NCBI GenBank assembly: GCA_947584955.1
Contig: CANPWS010000068.1
Location: forward strand, 1-6,890
Origin: an uncultured Bacilli bacterium
GTDB taxonomy: Bacteria > Bacillota_I > Bacilli_A > RF39 > UBA660
Length of the DNA stretch: 6,890 nucleotides
Reading direction: 5' to 3'
Positions within the stretch are counted from its first letter, which is position 1. The number at the start of each line of letters is the position of its first letter. Under the pieces are notes generated by a model. That model was not told the DNA's origin, did not search any database, and saw only the letters and a list, made by a program, of their open reading frames with translations. The translations under genes were made by a program, and so were the position numbers. Of the stretch, positions 6,613 to 6,890 are shown one piece after another.

Positions 6613-6644
6613 ATAGTATGTAATTTTTGCCTTTTATTGCTTAA
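6613..6644 (-). promoter_or_regulatory. Weak candidate promoter of the small membrane protein
   Basis: On the minus strand, TTAAGC (6644-6639) stands 18 nt before CATACT (6620-6615), which overlaps TACTAT (6618-6613). The second -10 reading ends only five nt before the ATG and would give a leaderless message, in line with the missing Shine-Dalgarno. The match to consensus is poor. Confidence 0.25.
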
Positions 6645-6673
6645 TATTTTAAAAAATTTATTTGATTTAGGGA

Positions 6674-6684
6674 TATGATAAAAT
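6674..6684 (+). promoter_or_regulatory. Extended -10 promoter of the Cys-motif gene
   Basis: TATGATAAAAT is a TRTG-type extended -10 (TAAAAT, five of six consensus bases). No good -35 box is evident. Transcription would begin near 6691, inside the left arm of the hairpin that covers the Shine-Dalgarno, leaving a leader of about 45 nt. Confidence 0.5.
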
Positions 6685-6686
6685 AA

Positions 6687-6733
6687 TTATCACCTTTTAC
6701 TTTCTTTGCATACTTTATATTGAGAGGTGATAA
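6687..6733 (+). promoter_or_regulatory. Inverted repeat that pairs with the Shine-Dalgarno of the Cys-motif gene
   Basis: Bases 6687-6699 (TTATCACCTTTTA) pair with 6721-6733 (TGAGAGGTGATAA) over 13 contiguous positions, two of them G-U, around a 21-nt loop. The right arm contains the whole ribosome binding site (GAGAGGTGAT) of ATG 6736. If transcription starts near 6691, nine pairs still form (6691-6699 with 6721-6729). It is not a terminator because no T-run follows. It could be a translational switch in RNA or a palindromic operator in DNA. Confidence 0.6.
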
Positions 6734-6735
6734 AA

Positions 6736-6890
6736 ATGAATGAGAATATAGGATTTGAAAAAGCTTTGAGTATAATTAGAAAAGATAGCCAAAACAGAAC
6801 AATCGTAGGTTGTTGTTGTGGATCTTCTTCTAGTGGAGGTGTTACAGATATCGACGAGTTTGCGTTTGACAGCTGCGAGTCGATCACGGA
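6736..6890 (+). CDS. N-terminal part of an unidentified protein with a CCC/poly-Ser/GG motif (runs off the window)
   Basis: The ORF opens at ATG 6736 after a strong Shine-Dalgarno (GAGAGGTGAT, 6722-6731) and stays open to the window edge (51 full codons). I do not recognise the product. Residues 1-24 are a short, charged, probably helical segment (FEKALSIIRKDSQNRTIV). Residues 25-35 are GCCCGSSSSGG. An acidic stretch TDIDEFAFD and a further Cys at 47 follow. There is no hydrophobic signal or membrane helix so far. The Cys/Ser/Gly patch recalls precursors of modified peptides (RiPPs), but that rests on composition only. A cysteine-rich metal-binding N-terminus of a larger protein is equally possible. 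The last 13 codons favour G/C third positions (ATC, GAC, GCG, TCG, ACG), unlike all other genes here. The gene diverges from the small membrane protein. Confidence 0.65.
   Translation, partial: MNENIGFEKALSIIRKDSQNRTIVGCCCGSSSSGGVTDIDEFAFDSCESIT

Noticed and set aside
6803..6819. Possible lipobox (IVGC) in the Cys-motif protein
   Set aside because: The residues before the Cys are charged (EKALSIIRKDSQNR), so there is no hydrophobic signal-peptide core.
6690..6887. Minus-strand 65-codon ORF opposite the Cys-motif gene
   Set aside because: The + strand has a strong Shine-Dalgarno and promoter; the minus frame has no site visible before the edge and reads as a shadow.
1..6890. CRISPR array, insertion sequence, tRNA, rRNA or prophage attachment site
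   Set aside because: No regularly spaced repeats, transposase motifs, cloverleaf outside the tmRNA, or matching att-like duplications were seen.

Overview
The window is very AT-rich DNA with strong AGGAGG-type ribosome binding sites. It carries sigma-A-like promoters, one of them a perfect TTGACA-17-TATAAT, and intrinsic terminators with T-runs. TGG encodes Trp and TGA is used as a stop, so the standard code applies. Together with a tmRNA whose 5' end and tag region resemble those of Bacillus, this points to a low-GC Firmicute (Bacilli or an uncultured gut relative). The species cannot be named from sequence alone.

Layout: positions 1-28 hold the probable last codons of a + strand gene, followed by a terminator. 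A second hairpin (102-128) probably ends the tmRNA gene ssrA, which runs on the minus strand (166-529) from a consensus promoter. It encodes the short tag GNSYKNAVAYA. Beyond a minus-strand terminator (588-612) lies a two-component system on the minus strand: an OmpR-type response regulator and a HAMP-type sensor kinase with a 4-nt start/stop overlap. A possible six-codon leader ORF with an excellent Shine-Dalgarno precedes the regulator.

Divergent from the regulator, an extended -10 promoter drives a two-gene + strand operon: a P2-type (calcium-pump-like) ATPase and a CaCA-family cation/Ca2+ exchanger. They are tightly coupled and end at a strong terminator (6230-6255). This looks like a Ca2+ export/homeostasis module, possibly controlled by the adjacent two-component system (inference from position only). 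The ATPase is odd: all cytoplasmic motifs are intact, but the segment that should hold transmembrane helix M5 is missing, so the sequence passes directly from the end of the P domain to M6.

A small three-helix membrane protein of unknown function lies on the minus strand at 6254-6607, convergent with the exchanger. At the right edge a + strand gene begins at 6736 and runs off the window. Its product starts with a short charged segment followed by a Cys-Cys-Cys / poly-Ser / Gly-Gly patch. Its Shine-Dalgarno is buried in a 13-bp inverted repeat, and its last 13 codons switch abruptly to G/C-ending codons. I do not recognise this gene. It and the M5-less pump are the two most unusual things in the window.
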